Below, piece after piece: positions 7,892-16,990 of a stretch of 64,000 nucleotides of DNA (the stretch's first letter is position 1; each line of letters opens with the position of its first letter). The position numbers were made by a program, and so were the translations under genes. The stretch comes from Bacteroidota bacterium (GTDB lineage Bacteria; Bacteroidota; Bacteroidia; Bacteroidales; Bacteroidaceae): NCBI GenBank assembly GCA_023426145.1, contig JAFABG010000015.1, forward strand, positions 1 to 64,000, written 5' to 3'. The notes under the pieces are model-generated. The model saw only the letters and a program-made list of their open reading frames with translations. It had not been told where the DNA came from and did no database searches.

Positions 7892-8030
7892 AAAGCTAGA
7901 TTTTTAGCAAATATCAGAAAAAACATTGAAAAAAGTTGTTTGTAACTCAAAATTTTAGCTCTGAAATATAACATTTTGCTATATATTTATGCTTTTGCTG
8001 TATGGTGATACATCGAATTGTTTTTTCCTG

Positions 8031-8038
8031 TATTTTTG
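8031..8038 (+). promoter_or_regulatory. -7 box before the LD-carboxypeptidase gene
   Basis: TATTTTTG followed by CA lies 37 nt upstream of the start codon in the 183-bp divergent gap. The -33 element is not clear. Confidence 0.5.
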
Positions 8039-8074
8039 CAAATGAATCTCCTTAATAATATTAAAGCATAAAAT

Positions 8075-8983
8075 ATGAACATTCAATTTCCTTCTTTTCT
8101 GCAGAAAGATGATAGAGTTGTTATAGTTTCACCTTCAAGCAAAATTGATAAACAATTCTTGGAGGGTGCAAAAAAACGACTTGAGTCGTGGGGCTTAAAA
8201 GTGTATATAGGTAAGCATGCTGGTGGTTCTTCCGGACGATATGCTGGTACCATTAAGCAACGACTGACGGACTTGCAAGATGCTATGGATGATCCAAAAG
8301 TGAAAGCTATTCTTTGTAGTAGAGGAGGATATGGAGCAATACACCTGATTGATAGTATAGACTTCACGGCTTTCAATGAACATCCGAAATGGTTGCTCGG
8401 CTTCAGCGATATTACGGCTTTGCATTATTTATTTCAAAAGAATGGCTTTGCTTCTTTGCATTCTTTGATGGCTCGTCATTTGACAGTGGAATCAGAAGAT
8501 GATTGTTGTATTTCTTACCTTAAGAATATTTTATTTGGCGAACTTCCTGATTACACATGTGAGAAACACAAGTTAAATCGGAAAGGAATTGCAAAAGGCA
8601 TTTTGCGTGGTGGAAATATGGCGGTTGCTTATGGATTGCGCGGTACGTCTTATGATCTTCCTGCTGAAGGTACTATTTTATTTATTGAGGATGTAAGTGA
8701 ACGACCACATGCAATTGAACGTATGATGTATAATTTGAAACTTGGGGGCATACTCGAAAAATTATCGGGTCTCATTATCGGGCAATTCACAGAATATGAA
8801 GAAGATGGTTCCTTAGGGAAGGAGTTATATCCTGCATTGGCTGATTTGTTGAAAGAGTATGAGTTTCCCGTTTGTTTTAATTTCCCTGTCGGTCATGTTA
8901 CAAATAACTTGCCATTGATAAATGGTGCGAATGTGGAACTGATTGTTGGAGAAAAAAATGTAGAGTTAAAGTTTATTTGTTAA
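8075..8983 (+). CDS. LD-carboxypeptidase (peptidase S66)
   Basis: Cytoplasmic serine peptidase of family S66, which releases the terminal D-Ala from tetrapeptides during murein recycling (LdcA) or cleaves microcin C-like conjugates (MccF). The 302-residue product shows VVIVSPSSKID at the N-terminus, CSRGGYGAIHLID, the nucleophile Ser111 in GFSDITALHYLF, the Glu in FIEDVSERPHAIERM and the His in VGHVTNNLPLINGANVEL. The length and lack of signal peptide fit LdcA. It is divergent from ptb and 70 nt ahead of the cyclase-like gene. Confidence 0.9.
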   Translation: MNIQFPSFLQKDDRVVIVSPSSKIDKQFLEGAKKRLESWGLKVYIGKHAGGSSGRYAGTIKQRLTDLQDAMDDPKVKAILCSRGGYGAIHLIDSIDFTAFNEHPKWLLGFSDITALHYLFQKNGFASLHSLMARHLTVESEDDCCISYLKNILFGELPDYTCEKHKLNRKGIAKGILRGGNMAVAYGLRGTSYDLPAEGTILFIEDVSERPHAIERMMYNLKLGGILEKLSGLIIGQFTEYEEDGSLGKELYPALADLLKEYEFPVCFNFPVGHVTNNLPLINGANVELIVGEKNVELKFIC

Positions 8984-9053
8984 TAATCTATTTTATCTGA
9001 AGGATGCTTCAGTGAAAATGACTAATTTTGAGACTTCATATAAATAAAGAACA

Positions 9054-10049
9054 ATGAAAAAGAAATCTATGATCGCTTTAATGAGTGTCTTTATGTTATT
9101 GTCGGCTTTTTCTTGTGGAGGAAATAGTAAGGCAAAAGCTACGAGTGAATTGAGTGAAAAAATAGAGGTAAATGTTCCTCCTTTTGATGCGGATAGTGCC
9201 TACTTATATGTCAAAAAACAGGTAGATTTTGGACCTAGGGTTCCTAATTCGAAAGAGCATGTGGCGTGTGGTAATTATTTGGCTAAGCAACTAGAACTGT
9301 TTGGTGCGAAGGTTACTAGCCAATATGCCGATTTGATAGCTTATGATGGTACACTACTGAAGGCCCGTAATATAATAGGTTCTTATCTTCCTGATAATAA
9401 AAAGCGCATAGCACTTTTTGCTCATTGGGACACCCGTCCATGGGCGGATAATGATCCAGACGAAAAAAATCATCATACTCCTATTCTTGGAGCAAACGAT
9501 GGAGCAAGTGGGGTTGGTGTACTGTTGGAAATTGCTCGATTAATTAATCAGCAACAGCCAGAACTTGGTATTGACATTATTCTGCTGGATGCAGAAGATT
9601 ATGGAACTCCTCAATTTTATGAGGGAAAACATAAAGAAGAGTCTTGGTGTTTAGGAGCCCAATATTGGGCAAGTAACCCTCATGTAAATGGATATAATGC
9701 ACGTTTTGGTATTCTGCTTGATATGGTTGGTGGAGAAAATAGTGTATTTCTAAAAGAAAGATATTCTGAAGAATTTGCTTCTGATATTAATAAAAAAATA
9801 TGGAATGCAGCTAAGAAGCTGGGGTACGGAAAAACATTCATGGATGTAAATGGCGGTTATGTTACTGATGACCATTTGTTTATTAACCGCTTGGCACGTA
9901 TCAAAACAATAGACATTGTTCCATCGACTCCTGATGGTGATTTTACGCCGACTTGGCACACCATTAGTGATAATATGGATCATATAGACAAAAATACGCT
10001 AAAAGCTGTCGGGCAGACTGTTTTAAAGGTGATTTACAATGAGAGATAA
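9054..10049 (+). CDS. M28-family glutaminyl-peptide cyclotransferase-like lipoprotein
   Basis: A 331-residue lipoprotein (signal peptide with Cys21 in AFSC) with a zinc aminopeptidase fold. Visible metal-site motifs are HWDTRPWAD, GANDGASGVGVLLEIA, LLDAEDYG, DMVGG and WHTISDNMDHI. The pattern is that of type II glutaminyl cyclases, which form N-terminal pyroglutamate on secreted proteins after signal-peptide cleavage, as established for Porphyromonas and other Bacteroidetes. A plain M28 aminopeptidase is the alternative, but the single-zinc arrangement with DAEDYG favours the cyclase. Confidence 0.82.
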   Translation: MKKKSMIALMSVFMLLSAFSCGGNSKAKATSELSEKIEVNVPPFDADSAYLYVKKQVDFGPRVPNSKEHVACGNYLAKQLELFGAKVTSQYADLIAYDGTLLKARNIIGSYLPDNKKRIALFAHWDTRPWADNDPDEKNHHTPILGANDGASGVGVLLEIARLINQQQPELGIDIILLDAEDYGTPQFYEGKHKEESWCLGAQYWASNPHVNGYNARFGILLDMVGGENSVFLKERYSEEFASDINKKIWNAAKKLGYGKTFMDVNGGYVTDDHLFINRLARIKTIDIVPSTPDGDFTPTWHTISDNMDHIDKNTLKAVGQTVLKVIYNER

Positions 10050-10128
10050 TTTTGTTCTTTGAATTAGGACAATTTTGCTTGATTTGATATAGGTAGTTAA
10101 TAGTTTAATAGTTAAAGGTAATATTCTC

Positions 10129-10554
10129 ATGTCAATAAATGAATTACAAGATGATGTAATTGCTGAGTTTAGCGATTTCGATGACTGGATGGATCGATAC
10201 CAGTTGCTCATCGACTTAGGAAATGAACAAGAGTCTCTTGATGAAAAGTATAAAACAGAACAAAACCTCATTGAGGGTTGTCAAAGTCGTGTGTGGCTAC
10301 AAGCAGACGAAGTTGATGGGAAAATTGTTTTTGTTGCAGAAAGTGATGCTTTGATTGTGAAAGGTATTATTGCGTTATTGATTAAAGTCCTATCGGGACA
10401 TACGCCTGATGAAATACTGAATGCCGATCTTTATTTTATTGATAAAATTGGGTTGAAAGAACATCTTTCTCCAACTCGTAGCAACGGACTTTTATCTATG
10501 GTGAAGCAGATACGTATGTATGCGTTAGCATTTAAGGCAAAAGAAGGAAAGTAA
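10129..10554 (+). CDS. sufE: SufE-family sulfur acceptor
   Basis: SufE accepts persulfide sulfur from a cysteine desulfurase and passes it to the Fe-S scaffold. The 141-residue protein has the SufE fold with catalytic Cys51 in LIEGCQSRVWLQ, and the conserved LSPTRSNGLLSMVKQIR near the C-terminus. No other suf genes are adjacent. It ends with an intrinsic terminator at 10577-10614. Confidence 0.93.
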   Translation: MSINELQDDVIAEFSDFDDWMDRYQLLIDLGNEQESLDEKYKTEQNLIEGCQSRVWLQADEVDGKIVFVAESDALIVKGIIALLIKVLSGHTPDEILNADLYFIDKIGLKEHLSPTRSNGLLSMVKQIRMYALAFKAKEGK

Positions 10555-10576
10555 ATTTAATACTATAATTGACCTC

Positions 10577-10614
10577 AACGGTAGATAGTCTTTAGGGATT
10601 TCTACCGTTTTTTA
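10577..10614 (+). terminator. sufE terminator
   Basis: Nine-bp perfect stem AACGGTAGA (10577-10585) and TCTACCGTT (10601-10609) followed by TTTTTATT, 22 nt after the sufE stop. It overlaps the end of the convergent HTH gene. Confidence 0.8.
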
Positions 10615-10824
10615 TTCTTTATCTTCTTGATATTCTAATAAATCTCCAGGTTGGCAATCAAGCACTTTGCAGATGGCTTCGAGAGTGGAGAAGCGAATAG
10701 CTTTTGCTTTTCCGGTTTTTAATATTGAAAGATTAGCAGGGGTGATGTCAATCTTCTCTGCTAACTCGCCCAGAGATATCTTTCTGCGCGCCATCATGAT
10801 GTCAAGGTTTACTATAATTGCCAT
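10612..10824 (-). CDS. small Cro/CI-type HTH regulator
   Basis: A 70-residue XRE-family protein, essentially one helix-turn-helix domain: ARRKISLGELAEKIDITPANLSILKTGKAKAIRFSTLEAICKVLDCQPGDLLEY. It belongs to the YozG-like group that is regularly coded next to DUF2975 membrane proteins, as here (32 nt after the DUF2975 stop). The ATG at 10822-10824 is preferred over a TTG five codons upstream. It is the last gene of the CPBP-DUF2975-HTH operon, whose promoter carries two matching palindromes, so autoregulation is likely. The signal it responds to is unknown. Confidence 0.9.
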   Translation of the reverse strand: MAIIVNLDIMMARRKISLGELAEKIDITPANLSILKTGKAKAIRFSTLEAICKVLDCQPGDLLEYQEDKE

Positions 10825-10856
10825 TATTCTATTGTTCAATATATTAAGATTTTAGG

Positions 10857-11513
10857 TTAGATTGTCAGATCTTGCTCTTCTTTCATTTTTAATCCGATAG
10901 CAAAGGTTTCTGCTACAATCAAGCATGCCAATCCCAATAATAAGTCTGTTGTTTGAACTCCTAGGGGGGCGATAATATATTTTTCGAGAGAGAAAACTTC
11001 TTTTAAGCCCCAATAATTAATTACTTGTGGGATTAGGTAAAACAAAAAAGAGGCAATTAGAAGCCACCCTAGCCATCGCAGGCGTCTAACATTTTTCCAT
11101 TCAAAAATCCGTGATTTGTTAATGCTTAGTATGATCATTATGAAAATAATGAGAGCTGATACAGTCAGTAGCATATTCATTAACGAACAGACCCCATTGA
11201 TTAGCAGATAGCTCAGGTCTAATTTCTTTCCAATACACACAGCTATTTGAGTGTACATCACAGGTACATTTTCTTTAGTTTGCGTGTTTATAATAGAATC
11301 AGGATGTAGCATGGCAGTGGTAGGTACTACATCCACAAATCTGAAGTTACCAGCTAGCATAGCTCCATTGCATTTCTCCGACTCTTTATGTTGCTCTTTC
11401 GCCAAGTTTACTCCGGCAACCATACCCGCACCAAATTGGTAGCCTGTAGTGTATAAGGACAGACCTAGCACTATAAATACTAATACGCAAAGAATGTTCA
11501 ATCGTTTTTTCAT
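10857..11513 (-). CDS. DUF2975 integral membrane protein
   Basis: A 218-residue membrane protein with four hydrophobic segments (about 5-25, 105-130, 142-162 and 180-205). The C-terminus VAETFAIGLKMKEEQDLTI is the hallmark of DUF2975. Members are almost always paired with a small XRE regulator and may sense something at the membrane and control it, but no function is proven. A start three codons earlier (11522) is equally possible. It follows the CPBP gene by 27 nt. Confidence 0.85.
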   Translation of the reverse strand: MKKRLNILCVLVFIVLGLSLYTTGYQFGAGMVAGVNLAKEQHKESEKCNGAMLAGNFRFVDVVPTTAMLHPDSIINTQTKENVPVMYTQIAVCIGKKLDLSYLLINGVCSLMNMLLTVSALIIFIMIILSINKSRIFEWKNVRRLRWLGWLLIASFLFYLIPQVINYWGLKEVFSLEKYIIAPLGVQTTDLLLGLACLIVAETFAIGLKMKEEQDLTI

Positions 11514-11540
11514 GGCTATCATTTTAATAATTAGATGTGC

Positions 11541-12326
11541 TTAACTCTTCCATGTGTGATTTATAGTTTTAAAGTTCATTCTATAAATTGTTATTGTCAT
11601 CATTAAAGCAGCTGCAAAAATAATAATAAGATAAGAGTTGTGCCCTATTAGCTCACTCATATTTTCTGTCTCTGGGTATTTTATACTTAGAAATACGGAT
11701 AAAGAATTATTTAATATGTGCATCAATATACAAGGAAGCAGACTACCCGTTTTATAATAGGTCCATGCGAACAGGATTCCAATAAGAAATGCTGGTAGTA
11801 TTTGTGACGGGTTTATATGGAATACTCCAAAGAATAATGCAGAAAGCAAAATCGCTTTAGTTGGTCGATATTGCTGTAATAATGCTTTCGTTATTGCTCC
11901 TCTAAATAAAAGCTCTTCGAGGACAGGTCCGATGATTGATATAGCCAGAATCCCTCCCCATCCAGATTGCAGAATGTCAAATGATTGTTCCATAATGTTG
12001 GGAATCCATTTCATTTGCTCCATGAGAACAGATATTACTGTCCCTGAAGTGACAATAGCTATTGCGCTGTATATTAGATAGGATGAAGAAACAGGTGACC
12101 ATGTTTTTTTTTGCGTACTAATATATCCCGCTTTCCATAGATATGCTCCCATTAACAACTGTCCTGTAAGTTGGGCCGGAATCATAATCATGTTGATAAG
12201 TGTATCGTTTTCAAGTTTTCCCCCAATAGCTAATATATAAAGAACGCATGGAATAAGGGCTAGAATTGGGGCAATGATTTGAACGATAAGAAGGTCTAAT
12301 AATATTAGTTTAATTGCGGTTTTCAT
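11541..12326 (-). CDS. CPBP-family intramembrane metalloprotease
   Basis: A 261-residue multi-pass membrane protein of the CPBP/Abi family (Rce1-like glutamic/metal proteases). The family motifs are present: EELLFRG (Glu-Glu...Arg) around residue 137, FFGVFHINP and LMHILNN. About seven hydrophobic segments are seen. Bacterial members are linked to processing of peptides such as bacteriocins or to self-immunity, but substrates are mostly unknown. First gene of an operon with DUF2975 and the HTH regulator, downstream of a strong promoter at 12532-12562. Confidence 0.88.
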   Translation of the reverse strand: MKTAIKLILLDLLIVQIIAPILALIPCVLYILAIGGKLENDTLINMIMIPAQLTGQLLMGAYLWKAGYISTQKKTWSPVSSSYLIYSAIAIVTSGTVISVLMEQMKWIPNIMEQSFDILQSGWGGILAISIIGPVLEELLFRGAITKALLQQYRPTKAILLSALFFGVFHINPSQILPAFLIGILFAWTYYKTGSLLPCILMHILNNSLSVFLSIKYPETENMSELIGHNSYLIIIFAAALMMTITIYRMNFKTINHTWKS

Positions 12327-12514
12327 CGTAGTTCTTTTATGGATAATAAAATGATGCTGCTGCTTTTTATTTACTTATTATACAACTACATAAGAGCATT
12401 GCAACCATTGAAACAGAAACTACCAGCATTGAAACACTCATGAACGATTTTTTCATAAAGTCTTATTTTTTAGTTGATGGATAAATGAATCGTTGTTGAT
12501 AAACAATTATTATT

Positions 12515-12594
12515 TATCGTTTTTCGATATGCAAATGTAGGGTTTAGTTTTAACTATGCAAAGAAAATCGACAATTATTTATCGAAAAACAATA
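12515..12594 (-). promoter_or_regulatory. promoter with twin palindromic operators for the CPBP-DUF2975-HTH operon
   Basis: The minus strand has TTTG (12559-12562), 19 nt, TACATTTG (12532-12539), a perfect Bacteroidetes promoter. A perfect palindrome TATCG-N5-CGATA (12515-12529) lies just downstream of the -7 box over the start site, and a near copy TATCG-N5-CAATA (12580-12594) lies just upstream of the -33 box. Both sit next to a shared ACAATTAT...TTATCG sequence. Centres are 65 bp apart, about six helical turns. This layout suits cooperative repression by the operon's own HTH protein. Confidence 0.7.
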
Positions 12595-12617
12595 AAAAAT
12601 AAGTGATATTCGATATG

Positions 12618-13577
12618 TTATGGCTGTTTTTTATCTAAAAGTATAGCTTCAGTTTGCTTTGCATCCTCATAGAGTTGGTCTATTAGTTTGTCTATGGTAT
12701 CATATTTTAGCTCGGGACGCATGCGTTTAACAAACGTGAGTTTTATGGATTGGTCGTAAATATCGGAGTGAAAATGGAGAATGTTGACTTCTATAGTACG
12801 GTTAGTCCCATTATTGATGGTGGGGCGTACACCAATGCTTAACATTCCCATATAGGTTTTTTCATTCAAATGGACCCATACAGCATAAACACCATCTGAA
12901 GGAATGAGTTTATCAGGATTGTCAACACTCAAGTTGGCTGTTGGAAAGCCGATTTGTCTTCCAATCTGGTGTCCACTTACAACAATGCCATTTAAGAAAT
13001 AGTCATAGCCAAGGCAGCGCGAGGCAGTATCAACTTCTCCTTGATGAAGAAGTTTACGAATTAAGGAGGAACTGACAGGCCCAATAGAGGAGTTCCCTAT
13101 GATATTGTGATTAGTGGATGCATTTGCACGGATGACTTCAATGCCGATTGATTTGCCGTAGCGAACGTAATCTTCAAAGCCTTCGCTGCGGTTGTGCCCA
13201 AATCTATGATCGTAGCCAATAACTAGAAATTTTACTTGATAACGCTCTTTAAGGATATAGGTCATAAATTCTTTGGCAGTAAGACGAGATATTTCTTGAG
13301 TGAAATCAAGCATCAGGCAATAGTCAACTCCGGTGCTATCTAATAGGATGTTCTTTTCTTCTGGGGTTGTTAGCAACTCCGGGCGAAAACTTTTGTTCAT
13401 CACTTTTCGCGGATGTACAGGGAAAGTTACTAATGCAGAGTGTAGCTTGTTGGCCATGGCAATCTCTTTCACTTGTTGAATAAGATAACGATGTCCTGTA
13501 TGTACTCCATCAAAGAATCCAATTGTAGCTACACATGGTTTTGGAATAATCGTTTCTGTGTCACGAATAATCTGCAT
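12618..13577 (-). CDS. ribF: bifunctional riboflavin kinase/FAD synthetase
   Basis: Makes FMN from riboflavin and then FAD. The 319-residue product has the N-terminal adenylyltransferase domain (about 15-170) with GFFDGVHTGHRYLI containing the HxGH motif, and the C-terminal flavokinase domain (about 185-315) with GRQIGFPTANL, DGVYAVWV and VEVNILHF. Length is typical. It is followed by nothing on the same strand for 290 bp and is preceded by the HAD gene with an 11-nt gap, so ATPase-HAD-ribF probably form one transcript. Confidence 0.96.
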   Translation of the reverse strand: MQIIRDTETIIPKPCVATIGFFDGVHTGHRYLIQQVKEIAMANKLHSALVTFPVHPRKVMNKSFRPELLTTPEEKNILLDSTGVDYCLMLDFTQEISRLTAKEFMTYILKERYQVKFLVIGYDHRFGHNRSEGFEDYVRYGKSIGIEVIRANASTNHNIIGNSSIGPVSSSLIRKLLHQGEVDTASRCLGYDYFLNGIVVSGHQIGRQIGFPTANLSVDNPDKLIPSDGVYAVWVHLNEKTYMGMLSIGVRPTINNGTNRTIEVNILHFHSDIYDQSIKLTFVKRMRPELKYDTIDKLIDQLYEDAKQTEAILLDKKQP

Positions 13578-13588
13578 ATCTGAAAATG

Positions 13589-14209
13589 TTATTTAGTAAA
13601 AAGATGACTCCAGTCTTCACCGGCTTTTGGTGTGTAGGTTTGTATACCTAATTCTTCTGCTGTCTTACAGTTTATCTCAGAATCATCGATGAAAAAGGTC
13701 TCTTTGGGGTCAATACCGGCATCTTCAATAACAGCCTTAAATATCTCTGGCTCTGGTTTAGCCATTTGCATTTCAAAAGAAAGATATGCTTTTTCGAAGT
13801 AATCTTCCACTGTAAATGTGCGGTAGGGAAAAGCATTTTTGCAAGTCCATTTCCAGTGGATTTCGTTGGTGTTACTCAGCAAATAGACAACATATTTTTC
13901 GCGAAGCTTAAGTAGCAAATCAAGCTTGTAGGTCGGAATGTCTACCAAAAAGCTATTCCAAGCTGCATCAATTTGCTTGTCGGAAACTAATTTTCCCATC
14001 ATTTCGCGAATGCCATTCCGGAATTCTGCAGGAGTAATCAGTCCTTTTTCTTGCGCTAAGAATATCCCATTGAGCTGGTAAGTGCAAAACTTCTCTTCAA
14101 TATTTTCAAAACCAATGTGTTTGAAGTTATCCAAACAACGTTCGCGATCCAGATTTATAAGTACACCACCTAAATCAATGAGTAAGTTTTTTATGCCTTT
14201 ACTTTTCAT
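13589..14209 (-). CDS. HAD-IA family phosphatase
   Basis: A 206-residue haloacid dehalogenase-type hydrolase. Motif I is LLIDLGGVLINLD at the N-terminus (the D-x-G-G form typical of YihX-like members), motif II is LLSNTNEIH, motif III has Lys in AKPEPEIF, and motif IV is FFIDDSEIN. The likely activity is a small-molecule (sugar or nucleotide) phosphatase; the substrate is unknown. Its start overlaps the end of the Ca2+ ATPase gene by 11 bp, suggesting translational coupling, and it is 11 nt ahead of ribF. Confidence 0.88.
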   Translation of the reverse strand: MKSKGIKNLLIDLGGVLINLDRERCLDNFKHIGFENIEEKFCTYQLNGIFLAQEKGLITPAEFRNGIREMMGKLVSDKQIDAAWNSFLVDIPTYKLDLLLKLREKYVVYLLSNTNEIHWKWTCKNAFPYRTFTVEDYFEKAYLSFEMQMAKPEPEIFKAVIEDAGIDPKETFFIDDSEINCKTAEELGIQTYTPKAGEDWSHLFTK

Positions 14210-16904
14210 TTGTTTTTCTTTTGTAAATGATACGTTGAATAAGACGGATAAGTTCTCCTATCCATAATACTATGGACGAAATACCAGTAATCAGAAGCCA
14301 TGTTTCCCATTTAAGGGGTGATGTGCGGAATACAGCTCCACCAAATTGTACAATCAAAAACTGTCCAATCAAGATGGCTAGGACAATAAATTCCATTCCA
14401 TAAGATTTTGTAAGTCCTTTGAAGGCTGAATCGGTTGTACCTAATACTCTTGCATTGAATAGGTTCCAAAATTGCAACATCACAAAGAATGTGAAAAATA
14501 CTGTGAGGTTGTGTACATTCATTCCTTCAATACTATGTTCAAAATAGTAAATCATTCCTAATAGAAGAATGAGAAAGATGGTACCTACACTTAGAATATT
14601 GATCCGCATAGCTTTGCTGATGATAAAGTCAGAACTACGTCGAGGTTTCTCTTGCATAACGCTTGCGCTAGGGGGGATAGAGGATAGTGCTAATGCAGCA
14701 AAGGTATCCATTATCAAGTTTACCCATAACATTTGTGTCACTGTTAAAGGAAGCTCAGTTCCAATAACTGATCCTAATAAGACAATCAACAGAGCAACGA
14801 AGTTTATAGTCAATTGGAATACGATAAATCGTTGGATGTTTTTATAAAGGGATCGCCCCCACATTACGGCAGTTCCAATACTGTTGAAAGAGTCGTCGAG
14901 CAATGTAATGTCGCTTGCCTCTTTTGCTACAGATGTTCCAGTTCCCATAGACAAGCCAACTTGGGCATGATTTAAAGCTGGGGCATCGTTTGTACCGTCT
15001 CCAGTGACCGCAACTACTGCTCCTTTTTGCTGAAGTAATTGAACTAAGCGTTGTTTATCTGTTGGGCGAGCGCGGGACATGATTTTTAGATCTGTAATCC
15101 TCTCTAAAGCTTCTTCATCACTTAAGTCTGAGAAAACAGCACCGGTAATTCTATTGCGATCTGTATCGGTATCCACATCCCAAAGCCCGATTTGGCGAGC
15201 TATTTCTGTTGCTGTCCCGGGAGTATCTCCAGTGACTATTTTTATATCAATTCCAGCAGACTGACATTTTGCTACAGCAGCTGGCACATCCTGTCGAATT
15301 GGATCAGAGATTGCTGCTATTCCTAAAAATGTAAGATCGTTTGTAGAAACCAAATCGGAGCAGTCTTCCGGATCGTTTGCATCTATGATTTTGAAAGCAA
15401 AGCCAATAGTTCGCATAGCCATATTCTGATAGTTTTGTAACTGCGTCTCTATACACGAACGGTATTCCTCAGATCTTATTGGTTTGTTTTCCAGCATAAC
15501 TTCATTGCACTTTCCAAGTACAATTTCGGGTGCACCTTTAACATATAGCACCTTTTTGCCAATTAATGAAGACTGAATCAAAGTCGCCATGAATTTTCGT
15601 TCAGTGGAAAAAGTAAGTTGGTCAATAACTTGAGCGTCATTTCTAAGTGAAAGATAATTCTTATCTTGGCTGTTCAACCATAATAAAAGAGCTACCTCGG
15701 TGGGGTTACCAACTCCTTTGGGGGCTTCATTGTAAGTTGCTTCCTCTAGAAATGCTGTTGAGTTTACACTAATTCCCTCAGCTATCAATTTGCTAATTTC
15801 ATCATCGCCCAAATCTTTGCTATTCTTTATTCCATAGAAATTAGCCTCATGAACTTGCATCCTATTTTGGGTAAGAGTTCCAGTCTTATCTGTACATATT
15901 ACCGTGATAGCTCCCATTGTTTCACAGGCATGCATCTTCCGTACCAAATTATTCGTCGAAAGCATTCGGCGCATATTTAGTGCTAAGCTAAGTGTAACAC
16001 TCATTGGTAAGCCTTCCGGTACGGCAACAACTATCAATGTTACAGCCATCATGAAATATTTTAGGGTCTGTTCTAAAACAGGGAGCCAATCGTGCCAATT
16101 CTTTAAAGAAGAAAATTCGTAAAATAACACTATATCTTTTATAAAGAAGATCGCAAATGCAAGTCCAGCAACTGTGAATCCTATTTTACCAATCAGATTA
16201 GCTAATTTAGTTAATTGAATATTCAACGGGGTAGGCTCTAGATTCTCCTCAGTACTTTGCTTAGCTACCTTACCAATTTCTGTGGCGTCTCCCACTTTCA
16301 ACACTTGCATAGAGCCATGTCCATCTACGACTGTTGTGCCACGCATCATTAAATTTGAAGCGTAAGTTGCTTCTTCATCAAAATCAGCTTCAATAACCGT
16401 TTTGTTTATAATAGGTTCTCCAGTTAAGTTTGATTCATTTACTTGGAGTGAGATTGCCTCTAGTAATAAACCGTCTGCGGGGATCTCTTCTCCTGTTTCT
16501 AGCATAACGATATCGCCAACTACAACATCTTTACGGGGAATTTCTTGAATGTGTCCGTTACGAATGACTTTTACTAAAGTCTCTTCATTAACGGCATTTA
16601 GTAAGTCGAACTTTTTATTGGCATCATACTCGAAAAAGAAGCCTATACCTGTAGCTAGCAGAATTGCTGTAATGATTCCAATTGTTTCGGCATATTCATT
16701 TTCGACAATTGAAATAATTAAGGAAAATACAGCGGCAATTAATAAAACACGGACAACTGGGTCTTCAAATTTCTCGAGATATAGCTTCCACAGAGAGGGG
16801 CGTTTGGGGGGTGTTAATAGATTAATACCATTGTTTTCTCTGCTCTGGAGAACTTCTTTGTCTGTTAGACCTAAGTGAAAATAATCGTCTTTTTGTGTAC
16901 TCAT
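14199..16904 (-). CDS. Ca2+-transporting P-type ATPase, PMCA type
   Basis: A 901-residue P2-type ATPase pumping Ca2+ out of the cytoplasm. Visible parts are the N-terminal cation ATPase domain, TGEP actuator motif (about 161-164), VAVPEGLP in M4 (about 293-300; Glu297 is the ion ligand), phosphorylated Asp339 in CTDKTGTLT, KGAPE in the nucleotide domain, TGDTPGTA, and TGDGTNDAPALNHAQVG in the hinge. About ten membrane segments are seen. The single acidic M4 ligand with this motif context fits the PMCA-like (P2B) branch. A -7 box TATTTTTG lies upstream at 16932-16939. Confidence 0.94.
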   Translation of the reverse strand: MSTQKDDYFHLGLTDKEVLQSRENNGINLLTPPKRPSLWKLYLEKFEDPVVRVLLIAAVFSLIISIVENEYAETIGIITAILLATGIGFFFEYDANKKFDLLNAVNEETLVKVIRNGHIQEIPRKDVVVGDIVMLETGEEIPADGLLLEAISLQVNESNLTGEPIINKTVIEADFDEEATYASNLMMRGTTVVDGHGSMQVLKVGDATEIGKVAKQSTEENLEPTPLNIQLTKLANLIGKIGFTVAGLAFAIFFIKDIVLFYEFSSLKNWHDWLPVLEQTLKYFMMAVTLIVVAVPEGLPMSVTLSLALNMRRMLSTNNLVRKMHACETMGAITVICTDKTGTLTQNRMQVHEANFYGIKNSKDLGDDEISKLIAEGISVNSTAFLEEATYNEAPKGVGNPTEVALLLWLNSQDKNYLSLRNDAQVIDQLTFSTERKFMATLIQSSLIGKKVLYVKGAPEIVLGKCNEVMLENKPIRSEEYRSCIETQLQNYQNMAMRTIGFAFKIIDANDPEDCSDLVSTNDLTFLGIAAISDPIRQDVPAAVAKCQSAGIDIKIVTGDTPGTATEIARQIGLWDVDTDTDRNRITGAVFSDLSDEEALERITDLKIMSRARPTDKQRLVQLLQQKGAVVAVTGDGTNDAPALNHAQVGLSMGTGTSVAKEASDITLLDDSFNSIGTAVMWGRSLYKNIQRFIVFQLTINFVALLIVLLGSVIGTELPLTVTQMLWVNLIMDTFAALALSSIPPSASVMQEKPRRSSDFIISKAMRINILSVGTIFLILLLGMIYYFEHSIEGMNVHNLTVFFTFFVMLQFWNLFNARVLGTTDSAFKGLTKSYGMEFIVLAILIGQFLIVQFGGAVFRTSPLKWETWLLITGISSIVLWIGELIRLIQRIIYKRKTNEK

Positions 16905-16990
16905 GCAGATACATGCGTTTAATTAAGACTGCAAAAATACAATATAAAATTGTGATAAGTGGTTTAATTAAAACTTTTTATGAAGATACT

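Noticed and set aside
14199..14209. Possible frameshift where the HAD and Ca2+ ATPase frames overlap
   Set aside because: Both proteins are complete with proper start and end motifs, so this is a normal short overlap of adjacent genes.
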